Positions 34,739 through 44,871 of a DNA stretch of 64,000 nt are shown one piece after another (position 1 is the first letter of the stretch; the number at the start of each line of letters is the position of its first letter). A model generated the notes under the pieces. It had not been told where the DNA came from, ran no database searches, and saw only the letters and a list, made by a program, of their open reading frames with translations. The stretch spans positions 33,160 to 97,159 of the forward strand of contig JAHCJI010000011.1 of assembly GCA_026126305.1 (NCBI GenBank), written 5' to 3'. The DNA is from Phycisphaeraceae bacterium. GTDB taxonomy: Bacteria > Planctomycetota > Phycisphaerae > Phycisphaerales > UBA1924. A program made the translations under genes and the position numbers.

Positions 34739-36748
34739 ATGCGTGTTCGCTAAGGTATCGTTGTGCCATTGCTGGTTTCGGCCTGCGGCCTATCCACGGG
34801 AATCGCCCAGGCCCAGACCCCATCCAATGCGTACCAGACCCACGAGCAGGACAACAGCGACGGCCCCAACTTCGACGGCGGCCGACCCACCGCCCCGGCC
34901 TTGGGCGTGAGCAACATCGGTGTCATAGCCGCGGGCACGCGGTACCTATCGCTGTTTTCCAAGGCCCACACCATCACGCCTCTGGACGAACGCGGCGTGG
35001 ACGACACCAGCTTCCCATTCACGCTGGCCGCGGCCAGCGAGACTCGACTGCTGGACTCCAGAGCCGCGCACGATCCGATCCACAATCGTCTGTGGGCGTT
35101 GTATGGCGAGGCCAAGTTCGATCAGAGCCCGTCCTACGGCATCAATCACTGCGAGGAGACGGCCTTCCTGCACCTGTCGGTGAACAAGACCGGCGCCAAC
35201 TTCGGTGCGACCGACCCGCTGGACGGCACCCAGTGGTGGTACTACACCGGCAGCGGCGGCTCGGCAGGAAACGGCGGCGAGGCCTTCGATTTGACAGATG
35301 AAACCAACATAAAGCGATACAAGACGGACGCGGCTCATCTTCCGATCATTCTCACCGCCCGGATGCCTTCCATCGGTTTCCACACCATCACGGGCGAATC
35401 CGATGACCGCTCGGGCGCGGTGATCGTGGCGACCAATGCACGCGACCAATGCACGCACTTCACCGATGGCACCAACGGCCCCCCTGTCCAGAGGAACATG
35501 AACCAGTTCATCTACATCATCCCCTACGAGCACGATGGCGGCACCAAGTCGATCCTCGACGGCGACCGGCCCGACGAGAGCGACATCACGGTGGTGCGGC
35601 CCTTCCTCAACACGCCATTCCCGCTGGCCGTGGATACCGACACCTCCATCCACGGCTGGGTGGTACAAGCCCCCTTCGAGCAGGTCGAGAACGCCACCTT
35701 CATCATCAGCACGCCCAATCCGGCGACCGAGCCCTAGCCGCTCTTCGAGCACGTCCGCTTGAAGGGCCTGTTCTACGACGATACAGCTCTTGCTGGCAGA
35801 GAATGGACACTCCAGCAGCGCGTGACCCCGGGCGCGACGCCCATCCTCGACGACATCCCCTTGGATCCTTCGCTGTCGTACCTTGCGACCAATCTGGATG
35901 GCTCGCTGCCATTCCCGATTCAAGTGCCGGTAACGCCCGACACCGCGGCCGCTTGGGGCCCCAAGGCCCAGGGCACCTACTTCCATTCGGCCGTGCTGGC
36001 CAAGGACGTGGAGAACGACTTCCGCATCTTCGCCGTCCACGCCGTCCGTTCGCCCTCGGACGATCGCTGGGTGGTGCAGTGGTACGTGATCGACCCGGAC
36101 CTGGCCAACTTCCATTCCGCCACCCACGGCGTCTGGTCTCCGGACATCGCCACGTACACGAAAGACAAGGAGACGGTCGAGGCCAGTGGCCGATTGGAGG
36201 ACGAGGGCCACAGCTACCACCCGGTGATCGTGGTGAACCGCCAGGGCCAGGCTTACATCGAGTACACGTACTCAGACGGCACGACCTGGCCGCAGATCCG
36301 CCGCGTGCGCCTCAACAGCAGTTACGACGACATCGTCGGCACCCCCAGCGTGGTTCGCGCCGGGCCGCCTCTGCCCTTTGAAGACCATCCCGGAGCCATC
36401 CCGGGCAACTGGGCCAACACCGCCGACGCCCAGGCCGACCCGGCCAACGGCTGCGCCTACTGGTCGACGCACACGCTGGTGACCGACGATACCTCGAACC
36501 CGACGACCAAGCGCGACGCGTGGCTCTTCCACCAGGCCTACACCAACTCGGTCGGGCCGCTGTGCCTTGGGACCCTGTCCATGCTCGACCTCAACGACGA
36601 TGGCGTGGTCGACGCGTTCGACCTGGCCGCCCTGACCGACCTGTATGCCAAGGGTGCCCGCCGCATCGACCTCAACGCCGACGGCGTGACCGACCGGCAC
36701 GACCTGGACCTGTACATGGCCGCCTACGAGGAATACACGCGGCGGTGA
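34739..36748 (+). pseudogene. Secreted dockerin-tailed protein (paralog of 50047-52017) with two in-frame stops
   Basis: The ATG at 34739 has AAGGAG 7 nt upstream but meets TAA at codon 5 (34751-34753). The same frame then continues through a signal-peptide-like stretch (LLVSACGLSTGIAQAQ) and stays in frame to the end, apart from a TAG at codon 333 (35735-35737). Both halves align with the intact paralog: GVIAAGTRYLSLF with AVVAAGTRYLALF, and RLKGLFYDDTALAGREWTLQQRV with RLKGLFYDAAAGSGQEWTLQQRV. The C-terminus has dockerin-like DLNDDGVVDAFDLAAL and DLNADGVTDRHDLDLY. There is no frameshift. Restart at GTG 34763 (after AAGG) and readthrough of TAG could still give product. Confidence 0.8.
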
Positions 36749-36825
36749 GCGGGCGGCCGCCGGAGATGGCCAGCGTGAGCCCGTGATGGCCGCCGACCGT
36801 TGGGTGGACGCCGCGAAGGCCGCCC

Positions 36826-37003
36826 GGGGCGCGAGCAAAAGTCTTTGGGGCGCGAGCAAAGGTCTTTGGGGCGCGAGCAAAGTTCTTTGGGGCGCGAGCA
36901 AATGTCTTCGGGGCGCGAGCAAAGTTCTTTGGGGCGCGAGCAAAAGTCCTTGGGGCGCGAGCAAACGTCTTTGGGGCGCGAGCAAAAGTCTTTGGGGCGC
37001 GCC
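36826..37003. repeat. 21-bp tandem array, ~8.5 copies
   Basis: Eight full units start with GGGGCGCGAGCAAA and end GTCTTT or close variants, at exact 21-bp spacing from 36826 to 36993, plus a partial ninth. The array occupies most of the 397-bp gap (36749-37145) between the broken dockerin gene and fabG. It is open in several frames, reading as 7-residue repeats (GASKSLW on +, KTFARAP on -). In the minus-strand KTFARAP frame the most variable base is a third codon position (ACT, ACC, ACA and ACG all occur), but there is no other coding evidence. The remainder of the gap shows nothing else. Confidence 0.9.
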
Positions 37004-37145
37004 CCGGAGGACTTTTTTCGCGTCCCAAAGACCTTTCAAAACCCTTGCGAACCCCGCTGGCACGCTCTGGGATGGGGTTGCCTGAACATCTTGCAAACGC
37101 GCGGCCGGGGCGGGTATATGGGCCCTCGGTTCTGGGGGTTTCCCC

Positions 37146-37928
37146 TCAGCACATCGTCAGGCCGCCGTCGACGCAGATGACCTGGCCGGTGAGGAAGCCC
37201 GCTTCGTCGCTGGTGGCGTAGGCCACGGCGGCGGCGATGTCTTGGGGTGTCCCCAGGCGGGGCACGCTCATGGCCTTGAGGACCGTTTGGCCGACCTCCT
37301 CGGGCAGGCCGCTGGTCATGTCGGTCTCGACGAAGCCCGGGGCGACGACGTTGGCGGTGACGCCCTTGGAGCCAAGCTCTCTGGCCAGCGTGCGGGTGAG
37401 GCCGATGAGGCCGGCCTTGGCGGCGGCGTAGTTGGCCTGGCCGGCGTTGCCCACCACGCCGCTGGTGCTGGCGATGTTGACGATGCGGCCGAAGCGGTGC
37501 TTCATCATGGGGCGGGCCGCGGCGCGGCAGGCGGCAAAGGCGCTGGTGAGGTTGACGGCGATGACCTCGTCCCACTGCTGGTCGGTCATGCGCAGGATGA
37601 GCCCGTCGCGGGTGATGCCCGCGTTGTTGACCAATATGTCCAGGCGGCCCAGGTCTTTGGCGACGGCGTCGATGGCCGCGGCCAGGGCGGCCCGGTCGCC
37701 CACGTCGACCGCCAGGGCCGTGGCGGCGCCGCCCGATTGCTCGATCTCGGCCTTGAGCTCGTCGAGCGGGCCCCGGCTGCGGGCGACCAGGACGACGTGG
37801 CGGCCGTCGGCGGCCAGCCGCTGGGCGATGGCGCGGCCGATGCCTCGGCTGGCGCCGGTGACGAGCGCGACGCGAGTGGGGGTGGTGGGGGTGGTGGGGG
37901 GCGTGGGGGTGGTGGGGGTGTCGGTCAT
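37146..37928 (-). CDS. fabG: 3-oxoacyl-ACP reductase FabG
   Basis: A 260-residue short-chain dehydrogenase. It has the NADPH loop TGASRGIG at 24-31, NNAG at 101-104 and the catalytic Ser-154, Tyr-167, Lys-171 triad (NIASTSGVVGNAGQANYAAAK). The C-terminus reads DEAGFLTGQVICVDGG, typical of FabG. The first 18 residues are a Thr/Pro repeat (TPTTPTPPTTPTTPT) encoded by a C-rich tract and absent from most FabG proteins. It lies downstream of fabD/fabH/plsX on the same strand, but a lipoprotein gene intervenes and no acpP follows. Confidence 0.93.
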   Translation of the reverse strand: MTDTPTTPTPPTTPTTPTRVALVTGASRGIGRAIAQRLAADGRHVVLVARSRGPLDELKAEIEQSGGAATALAVDVGDRAALAAAIDAVAKDLGRLDILVNNAGITRDGLILRMTDQQWDEVIAVNLTSAFAACRAAARPMMKHRFGRIVNIASTSGVVGNAGQANYAAAKAGLIGLTRTLARELGSKGVTANVVAPGFVETDMTSGLPEEVGQTVLKAMSVPRLGTPQDIAAAVAYATSDEAGFLTGQVICVDGGLTMC

Positions 37929-38009
37929 GTGTGGAGGCTCCGGCGAGGGAAAGAAAGCGGGGCGCTTGCCGCGCCCCGTGGGTGTTGTCAGTTTAGGAGG
38001 GTCTTGGCT

Positions 38010-38074
38010 CAGCCGCCTCCGGGCCCGGCTTCTCAGCCGCCGGGCCCGGCTTCTCAGCCGTCGGGCCCGGCTTC
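38010..38074. repeat. Three tandem units (24, 21, 21 bp) after the lipoprotein gene
   Basis: Units begin CAGCCG and end GGGCCCGGCTTCT. Each contains the palindrome GCCGGGCCCGGC or a near version, so each can form a short hairpin. The array ends exactly at the stop codon of the 38075-39175 gene on the minus strand. In a shifted frame it would add a KPGPxAE heptad tail to that protein. It fills about half of the gap between that gene and fabG. Confidence 0.8.
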
Positions 38075-39175
38075 TTAGCCGCCACCGGGAATCGTAATGG
38101 GCCCGCGCGGGGTGCGGCGTGTGGGGCCCGAAGGCTGTGGCCCGGCGTCTGCGCCTTCATCGTCCTCGACGGGTGCGATGAGCTCGGCGATGTCGAGCAT
38201 GGCGCCGGCGGTGCCCTGGCTGAGGGCGGCAAAGTTGATGGCAAAGGTGTCCGGGCCGATCAGGCCGTCGAGCTGGCTGGCCCGTGCGACGATGGGCGCG
38301 TTGGTGGGCGCGCCCGCGAAGATCCACGACTCACCCACGGGCGTGGCGCTCCAGCAGACGACGAAGGCCTCGCCGGGGAACTGGAAGGCCAGGGCCAGGG
38401 CGCCCATCGTGCCATCACCATCGGGGTCCGAGCCCAGGGCGCTCGTGTCGATGCCGGCGTCGGCCATGAGCTTCTCGGTCATGCTTTCCATCTCGGCCAG
38501 GACGCCCTCGGCCCGGAGCTTCTCGATGATGGGCTGCAACTCGGCGGGGATGTCGCCGCTGGCGATGCGCTCGGGCGTGAGGCTTTGCATGGCCCTTGCG
38601 TCCAGCGGCACGCCCAGCTCGTTGGCGGCCTCGAGGAACTTCTGGCCGATGGCCATGAGCTTGTCCATCTGCCCGGCCATGGCGGACATCATCTGCTCCA
38701 TGCTGCCGCTCATGGCGGCCATGCCCAGCGAGCTGGAGGCGGCCAGCTCGATGCCCTCGCTGCGGGCGTCGCCGGAAATGAAGAGCACGCGGACCTGCTC
38801 GATCTGCTCGGTGCTGTCGAACCACTGCCCGCTGAAACGCAGGTCGTCGAGCGTGGCCCGGGCGTCTGCGCCGAGCATGGATTCCAGGGCCGCGTCGTCT
38901 CCACGCGCGAACGCGTCGGCGAAGCGGATGGCGGCGCGCACCAGGCCCTCGTGGTCGGCCAGCACGCTGAGGCCATCGGCGGACTGCACCCGCGCGTCGA
39001 TGCCGTCCATGCGGGCGAGCACCTCCTGCACGTCGACGCGCGCCGGGGGCGGCGGGGGCGGCGGGGGTGGTGGGGGCGGCGGCGGGGCGGGCGGCTCCTT
39101 GCAGGCGGTCAGCACGATGGGGATCACGAGCAGGCCCGTCTTGAGCGCGGTTCGGGTCAGGGATCGGCGAGGCAT
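38075..39175 (-). CDS. Lipoprotein of unknown function with polyproline segment
   Basis: A 366-residue protein with a lipoprotein signal peptide (KTGLLVIPIVLTAC; lipobox LTAC, Cys at ~25). A run of about 14 prolines follows immediately. The rest is helical and acidic. The segment FADAFARGDDAALESMLGADA resembles SnoaL/NTF2-like substrate pockets, then comes a Met-rich helix SMEQMMSAMAGQMDKLMAIG. The ATG at 39175 has CGGAG 7 nt upstream; an in-frame ATG at 39190 is less well placed. It interrupts the fabD-fabG neighbourhood. No family recognised. Confidence 0.75.
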   Translation of the reverse strand: MPRRSLTRTALKTGLLVIPIVLTACKEPPAPPPPPPPPPPPPPPARVDVQEVLARMDGIDARVQSADGLSVLADHEGLVRAAIRFADAFARGDDAALESMLGADARATLDDLRFSGQWFDSTEQIEQVRVLFISGDARSEGIELAASSSLGMAAMSGSMEQMMSAMAGQMDKLMAIGQKFLEAANELGVPLDARAMQSLTPERIASGDIPAELQPIIEKLRAEGVLAEMESMTEKLMADAGIDTSALGSDPDGDGTMGALALAFQFPGEAFVVCWSATPVGESWIFAGAPTNAPIVARASQLDGLIGPDTFAINFAALSQGTAGAMLDIAELIAPVEDDEGADAGPQPSGPTRRTPRGPITIPGGG

Positions 39176-39349
39176 GCGTGGCTCCGTCATGGGGGTGGGC
39201 GTGGCTGGGGCTCGGTGATGGCTGTCTGGAGTCTTCTGGCCCACCCGATGATTCGTGTGCGGGGCGTGGGGGGTTCGGATTCGCACGAACGAGACTAGGA
39301 CGGCCGTGACGCGATCGTTACAGACCGGGCCCTGGCCGTCCGAAGCCTG

Positions 39350-40294
39350 TCAGGGTGTGTCGTGGGTGGTCAAGGCGATGGCGCGATCGATGCGTTTCAT
39401 CATGCCCGCCAGGCTCTTGCCCGGTGCCAGCTCGTGCCAGCTCGCGCCCTGGCCCAGGCCCGAGGCGGCTAAGTTCTGGCACCCCTGTGCCCAGCGCACG
39501 GGATGGGTCAGCTGCTCGGCCAGGCGTCGCCGGATGCTGTCCGCGTCGGCCTCGTGGGGCTGGGCCGTCACGTTGGAGGAGACCGGGCACCTCGCAAGGG
39601 CCTTGGCATCGATGGGTGTTTGTGCCAGGGCCTGGGCCAGGCGGTCGGCGGCGGGCTCCATCAGCGGGGAATGGAACGCCCCGGCCACGGGCAGCGGCGT
39701 CGCCCGCAGGCCAGCCTCGGAGGCGACCGATTGGGCCCGGGCGATGGCGTCGGCGTCGCCGCTGATGACCACCTGGCCCGGGGCGTTGAAGTTTGCACAC
39801 ACCAGCACGCCGCCCTGCCGGGCGCGCTCGCAGACGCCCTGCGCCTGGGCCTCGTCGCAGCCGATGAGGGCCAGCATGCCCCCGGGGGTGGCCTCGGCGG
39901 CGTCCTGCATCGCCCGGCCTCGCAGCGTGACCAGCCGGAGCCCGTCCTCGAAGGAGATGACCCCGGCCAGGTGCAAGGCGGTGTACTCGCCCAGGCTCAG
40001 GCCGGCCGTGGCGGCCGTGACGAGTGGCTGCGTGTGGGAGAGTTCGTTCAGGCCATGCCACGAGGCGATGGAACAGGCGTAGATCGCCGGCTGGCTGACG
40101 TCGGTGCGGTGCAGGGTCTGCTCGGGCCCGTCGAAGCACAGGGCGCTCAGGGGCGCGCCGAGTTGGTTGCCCAGGAGGCGGTCGGCCTGTTCGAAGATGC
40201 TGCGGGCGGCGCGGCTGGCATTGGCCCAGGCGCTGCCCATGCCCACGGCTTGGGCACCCTGACCGGGACACAGGACAATGGCTCGCTCACTCAT
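39350..40294 (-). CDS. fabD: Malonyl-CoA:ACP transacylase FabD
   Basis: A 314-residue enzyme loading malonate onto acyl carrier protein. The N-terminus IVLCPGQGAQAVGMG is typical. The nucleophile elbow AGLSLGEYTALH places Ser at ~100. GGMLALIG, NAPGQVVISGD and VAGAFHSPLM (catalytic His) follow, and the C-terminal TAQP...VRWAQ block matches. The ATG at 40294 gives the standard N-terminus; an upstream in-frame start at 40318 is possible. It lies 36 bp downstream of fabH in the same operon. Confidence 0.95.
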   Translation of the reverse strand: MSERAIVLCPGQGAQAVGMGSAWANASRAARSIFEQADRLLGNQLGAPLSALCFDGPEQTLHRTDVSQPAIYACSIASWHGLNELSHTQPLVTAATAGLSLGEYTALHLAGVISFEDGLRLVTLRGRAMQDAAEATPGGMLALIGCDEAQAQGVCERARQGGVLVCANFNAPGQVVISGDADAIARAQSVASEAGLRATPLPVAGAFHSPLMEPAADRLAQALAQTPIDAKALARCPVSSNVTAQPHEADADSIRRRLAEQLTHPVRWAQGCQNLAASGLGQGASWHELAPGKSLAGMMKRIDRAIALTTHDTP

Positions 40295-40330
40295 GCCGGC
40301 AAGGCTCCGTGCTCGCAATTGGCCGCGGGT

Positions 40331-41394
<1,064 letters not shown>

Positions 41395-41398
<4 letters not shown>

Positions 41399-42462
41399 GC
41401 CCGCACCTGCTCGTGATGGAGGTGCGAGGCCATGGCCGTTTCGGCCTCTTCCAGCCGGGACGCAAGCACGTCGTTCAGGCCCAGACGCAGGTACTCGAAG
41501 CCGTTTCGGATACTCGCGGCGATGGTCTTGGCCTTGCTCGAGCCGTGCGCGATGATGTAGGTGCCATTCACGCCCAGGAGCGGGGCCCCGCCCAGTTCCT
41601 CGTAGTCGCTGCGGCGATAGAGCGCCTTGATGGCCGGCTCCAGTCGCAGGCCCAACTCGGGATCTTCCGCGAAGATGGCCTGCGCGATGGCACCGAACAG
41701 GCTGCGGGCAAGGCCCTCGGCCATCTTCAGCACCGCGTTGCCCACGAAGCCGTCGGTCACCACCACGTCCGCAGCCCCGTCGAAGAACTCGCGGCCCTCG
41801 ATGAAGCCCGTGAAGTGGATGCCCGGCGTGGCGGCGATCAGGTCGCGACTACGCTGGATGAGGTCCGTGCCCTTGCCTTCTTCGGCCCCGATGTTCAGGA
41901 CCGCCACTCGGGGCTTTTGGATGTTCAGCACCGTGCGGGCGTAAGCCTCGGCCATGAGGGCATATTGCCAGAGGTGCGTGGGCTGGGGTTCGGGGTTGGC
42001 CCCCGCGTCGCACATCACCACCGGGCCCGCGAAGCCGGGGATGGTGACGGCGATGCCCGGCCGGTGCACGCGGGGCAGCCGCTTGAGGTGCATGATGGCC
42101 GCCGACACGCACGCGCCGGTGTTGCCCGCGCTCAGGATGGCGTCGACGTACTCGGGCGAGCCCAGGCACTTGGACGATCCCATCGCCGCGCTTTTGACGA
42201 TCGAGGAATCGGGCTTGGAACGGACGGCTTTGGCCGGGCTCTCGCCCATGGCGATGACCTGCGTCGTGGGCACCAGGTCGAACGATGCGGGATCGACGCC
42301 TTGCTCGCGCGCCACGTCCAAGATGGTGTCGCGCTCACCGACAAGAACGAGCCGGCCACCAGCGGGTATGGCACCACTCTCCGGGGCGAGCGCGTGAAAG
42401 CAGCCCGCCAGGATCGCGTCGGGGGCATGGTCACCTCCCATCACGTCCACGGCCAGGCGCAT
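41395..42462 (-). CDS. plsX: Phosphate acyltransferase PlsX
   Basis: A 355-residue enzyme making acyl-phosphate from acyl-ACP for phospholipid synthesis. The N-terminus MRLAVDVMGGDHAPDAILAG is diagnostic. NTGACVSAAIMHLKRLPRVHRP, VMCDAGANPEPQPTHLWQYA, and DGAADVVVTDGFVGNAVLKMAEG (quoted in part as VVTDGFVGNAVLKM) all match the family. It lies between rpmF and fabH, the usual rpmF-plsX-fabH order. The 3' end overlaps the fabH start. Confidence 0.96.
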
Positions 42463-42528
42463 TACAGGTTCCCTCGGGCGCTCATGGTCGGCCGAGCTTC
42501 GAAGGTGCGGTCCGCAACGGGCGAGCGG

Positions 42529-42729
42529 TCAGTCACGCTCGACGCCGATCCCGAGCTTGGGAACGACGATGGTGAGCCCGGGCCGGTAATAGCCCGACTG
42601 CCGGCAGGCCCGATGGTGGTTCTTGGGCATGCTCGTGACCGGGCACAGCGTGACCTTGAAGGCCTTGAGCGAATCGTGGGCCCGGCGGCGACGCGTACGG
42701 CCGTGGGATTGGCGATGGGTCGGTTGCAT
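42529..42729 (-). CDS. rpmF: 50S ribosomal protein L32 (bL32)
   Basis: A 66-residue basic protein: MQPTHRQSHGRTRRRRAHDS at the N-terminus and LCPVTSMPKNHHRACRQSGYY at the zinc-ribbon end, as in bL32 (RxSxSRTRxRRAH and CPxxxxxxxxHRxCxxxGYY). One Cys of the usual four is visible in each knuckle, so zinc binding is probably lost (C-minus form). The terminal stretch GLTIVVPKLGIGVERD is longer than normal. A promoter lies 88 bp upstream. It heads the rpmF-plsX-fabH-fabD operon. Confidence 0.9.
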   Translation of the reverse strand: MQPTHRQSHGRTRRRRAHDSLKAFKVTLCPVTSMPKNHHRACRQSGYYRPGLTIVVPKLGIGVERD

Positions 42730-42816
42730 GGCGAAACACCCTTCTCGTGGGCCCGCAAGCCCGCGAGCAAAATCCAAACATGGAGCGAACAGCCCGCCCC
42801 GTCCAAACAGACCCAG

Positions 42817-42845
42817 ACGATAAGCGGGCAGCGTGCGCCGGTCAA
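42817..42845 (-). promoter_or_regulatory. Predicted sigma-70 promoter of the rpmF-plsX-fab operon
   Basis: On the minus strand, TTGACC (42840-42845), a 17-bp spacer and TATCGT (42817-42822). It lies in the 171-bp divergent gap between rpmF and recQ and gives an ~80-nt leader. Confidence 0.5.
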
Positions 42846-42900
42846 TGCGTGGCAATCCAGGGGCGGCCTTCTCGACCTAACCTCCGGCGTGCCGCAAGAC

Positions 42901-44811
42901 ATGATGACAAACAGCGAACCCGGGCGCGGCATGGGTCCCATCCTCGAAGCCTTGCGACGGGTCTGGGGCTATGACCACCTCAGGCCACTCCAGACCGAGG
43001 CCGTCGATGCCGCACTCTCTGGCCGCGATGCGCTGGTTGTGCTCCCCACGGGCGGGGGCAAGAGCCTGTGCTATCAATTGCCTCCCCTTGTCAGCGGCAA
43101 GGCCACCGTGGTCGTCAGCCCGCTCATCGCATTAATGCGAGACCAGGTGCGGGCCCTCGAGGTCAACGGGTATCCCGCCGCCGCCCTGCACTCGGGCGTG
43201 GACTTCGAAGATGTCCGGGCGATCGAAAGTCGCCTGCACTCGGGCGAGGTCAACCTGGTCTTGGCCGCCCCGGAGCGCATGGTGACCACGGGGTTTCGAG
43301 GGCTGTTGGCGAGGCTGGCCGACGCGGGCCGCTTGGGTGCCATTGCCGTCGACGAGGCCCACTGCATCAGCCAGTGGGGCCATGACTTCCGCCCCGAGTA
43401 TCGCCGACTGGCCGAGCTGCGAGAGGTCGTGCCCCACACGCCCATGCAGGCCTTCACCGCGACGGCCACGCCCCGGGTGCGTCAAGACATCATCGTCCAA
43501 CTGGGCCTGCGAGAGCCCGAGGTGCTGGTGGGTGTCTTCGATCGGCCCAACCTGACCTACCGCGTGCGGGCCAGGCAATCCGGCGCGCTGGCGTTCAAGC
43601 AGGCCGCCGAGGCCATCGCCCGGCACCAGAGAGCCGGCGAGGGCGGGGCGATCGTCTATTGCATCAGCCGCAAGGAGGCCGAGGAGTTCGCCGAGGCCCT
43701 GCGCGGGCTTGGCTTCGACGCCCAGCCCTACCACGCGGGCATGAAGGACCACCAGCGCGAGCACGTCGAGCGTGCCTTCATCAACGAGCAGCTCGGCGTC
43801 GTGTGCGCGACGGTGGCCTTCGGCATGGGCATCGATCGCAGCAATGTCAGATTGGTCGTCCACGCGGCGTGCCCAAAGAGCGTGGAGGCCTATCAGCAAG
43901 AGGCCGGCCGGGCGGGCCGCGATGGCGAACCGGCCGAGTGCCTGCTGCTGTATGGTTCGAGCGACGCGGCCCGGTGGTCTCGGCTGATCCTGCGCGACGT
44001 GCCGCCGGGCTCGCCCGTGCCCGTTTCGGCCCGGGCCCAACTGGACCTGATCCGCGAGGCCCAGCGTTTCGTCGCCACGATGCGGTGCCGGCACCGGGCG
44101 CTCAGCGAGCACTTCGGGCAGGCGTATGAACCGCCCGGGCCCAACGGCTGCGGCGCGTGCGACGTGTGCCTGGGCGAGACCGAGGTCGAACCCGATTCGG
44201 CGCGCATCGCGCAGATCCTCATGAGCGCCGTGGCGAGGCTGGACCAGCGATGGGGGGCCGCCCACGTCACCGACGTCGTGCGCGGCGCCGAAAACAAGAT
44301 CATTAAGGCCAACGCCCACGACGCACTCTCGGTCCACGGCATGCTCAAGAATCACGCCCGCGGCGAGGTGCAGATGTACCTCGAACAACTCGTCGCAATG
44401 GGCGCGCTCCAACGGCACCTGACCGAATCGGGCTTCGAGGTGCTGCGCTTCGGCGACCTGGGCAACGCCGTGATGAAGGCGCAAACGCCCGTCACGCTGG
44501 CCAGGCCCATGGGATCAGGCTCTATGCGCCGGGAAAAGACACGCAAGACGCGATCGGCCACGGCCGAGCCAATGGTGTTGAACGCCGACGAGCAGGCGTT
44601 GTTCGAGACGCTGCGCCACCTGCGGCTGACCATTGCCAAGGAAGAAAGCATCCCGCCTTACATGGTCTTCAGCGACGCCACGCTGCGCGAGATGGCCCAG
44701 CGCCGGCCCAACAGCCGCCGGGCGATGATGGAGATCAAGGGCGTGGGCCAGGCCAAGTGGGACGCCTTCGGGCAGTCGTTCCTCGAGGCGCTCTCGGCCT
44801 CCTCACACTAA
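42901..44811 (+). CDS. recQ: ATP-dependent DNA helicase RecQ
   Basis: A 636-residue 3'-5' helicase. Motif 0/I: FLRPLQTEAVD-like HLRPLQTEAVDAALSG and PTGGGKSLCYQLP (Walker A at 50-55). Motif II is VDEAHCISQWGHDFRPEY and motif III AFTATATP. Motifs V and VI are VVCATVAFGMGIDRSNVR and YQQEAGRAGRDG. The RQC zinc cluster is C-x(n)-C-x2-C (MRCRHRA, NGCGACDVC). The C-terminal HRDC domain holds LRLTIAKEESIPPYMVFSDATLREMAQRRP. All core motifs are intact. The start is uncertain: ATG 42901 or 42904, with no good ribosome site, and the frame is open far upstream. Confidence 0.95.
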   Translation: MMTNSEPGRGMGPILEALRRVWGYDHLRPLQTEAVDAALSGRDALVVLPTGGGKSLCYQLPPLVSGKATVVVSPLIALMRDQVRALEVNGYPAAALHSGVDFEDVRAIESRLHSGEVNLVLAAPERMVTTGFRGLLARLADAGRLGAIAVDEAHCISQWGHDFRPEYRRLAELREVVPHTPMQAFTATATPRVRQDIIVQLGLREPEVLVGVFDRPNLTYRVRARQSGALAFKQAAEAIARHQRAGEGGAIVYCISRKEAEEFAEALRGLGFDAQPYHAGMKDHQREHVERAFINEQLGVVCATVAFGMGIDRSNVRLVVHAACPKSVEAYQQEAGRAGRDGEPAECLLLYGSSDAARWSRLILRDVPPGSPVPVSARAQLDLIREAQRFVATMRCRHRALSEHFGQAYEPPGPNGCGACDVCLGETEVEPDSARIAQILMSAVARLDQRWGAAHVTDVVRGAENKIIKANAHDALSVHGMLKNHARGEVQMYLEQLVAMGALQRHLTESGFEVLRFGDLGNAVMKAQTPVTLARPMGSGSMRREKTRKTRSATAEPMVLNADEQALFETLRHLRLTIAKEESIPPYMVFSDATLREMAQRRPNSRRAMMEIKGVGQAKWDAFGQSFLEALSASSH

Positions 44812-44871
44812 TCTCGCGCTCGCAAGACGCGGGTATGCTTGCCACGTCATCGCCATTCATACGAGGGACCC

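Noticed and set aside
35735..35737. TAG read as pyrrolysine or another recoded residue
   Set aside because: No pyl genes or downstream structural element are seen. The paralog has an ordinary residue in this region, and a second stop occurs at codon 5, so decay is the simpler reading.
36783..37085. Small protein made of GASKSLW heptads (+ strand)
   Set aside because: No ribosome site or flanking domain, substitutions in this frame are mostly non-synonymous, and all frames through a 21-bp array without stops stay open by default.
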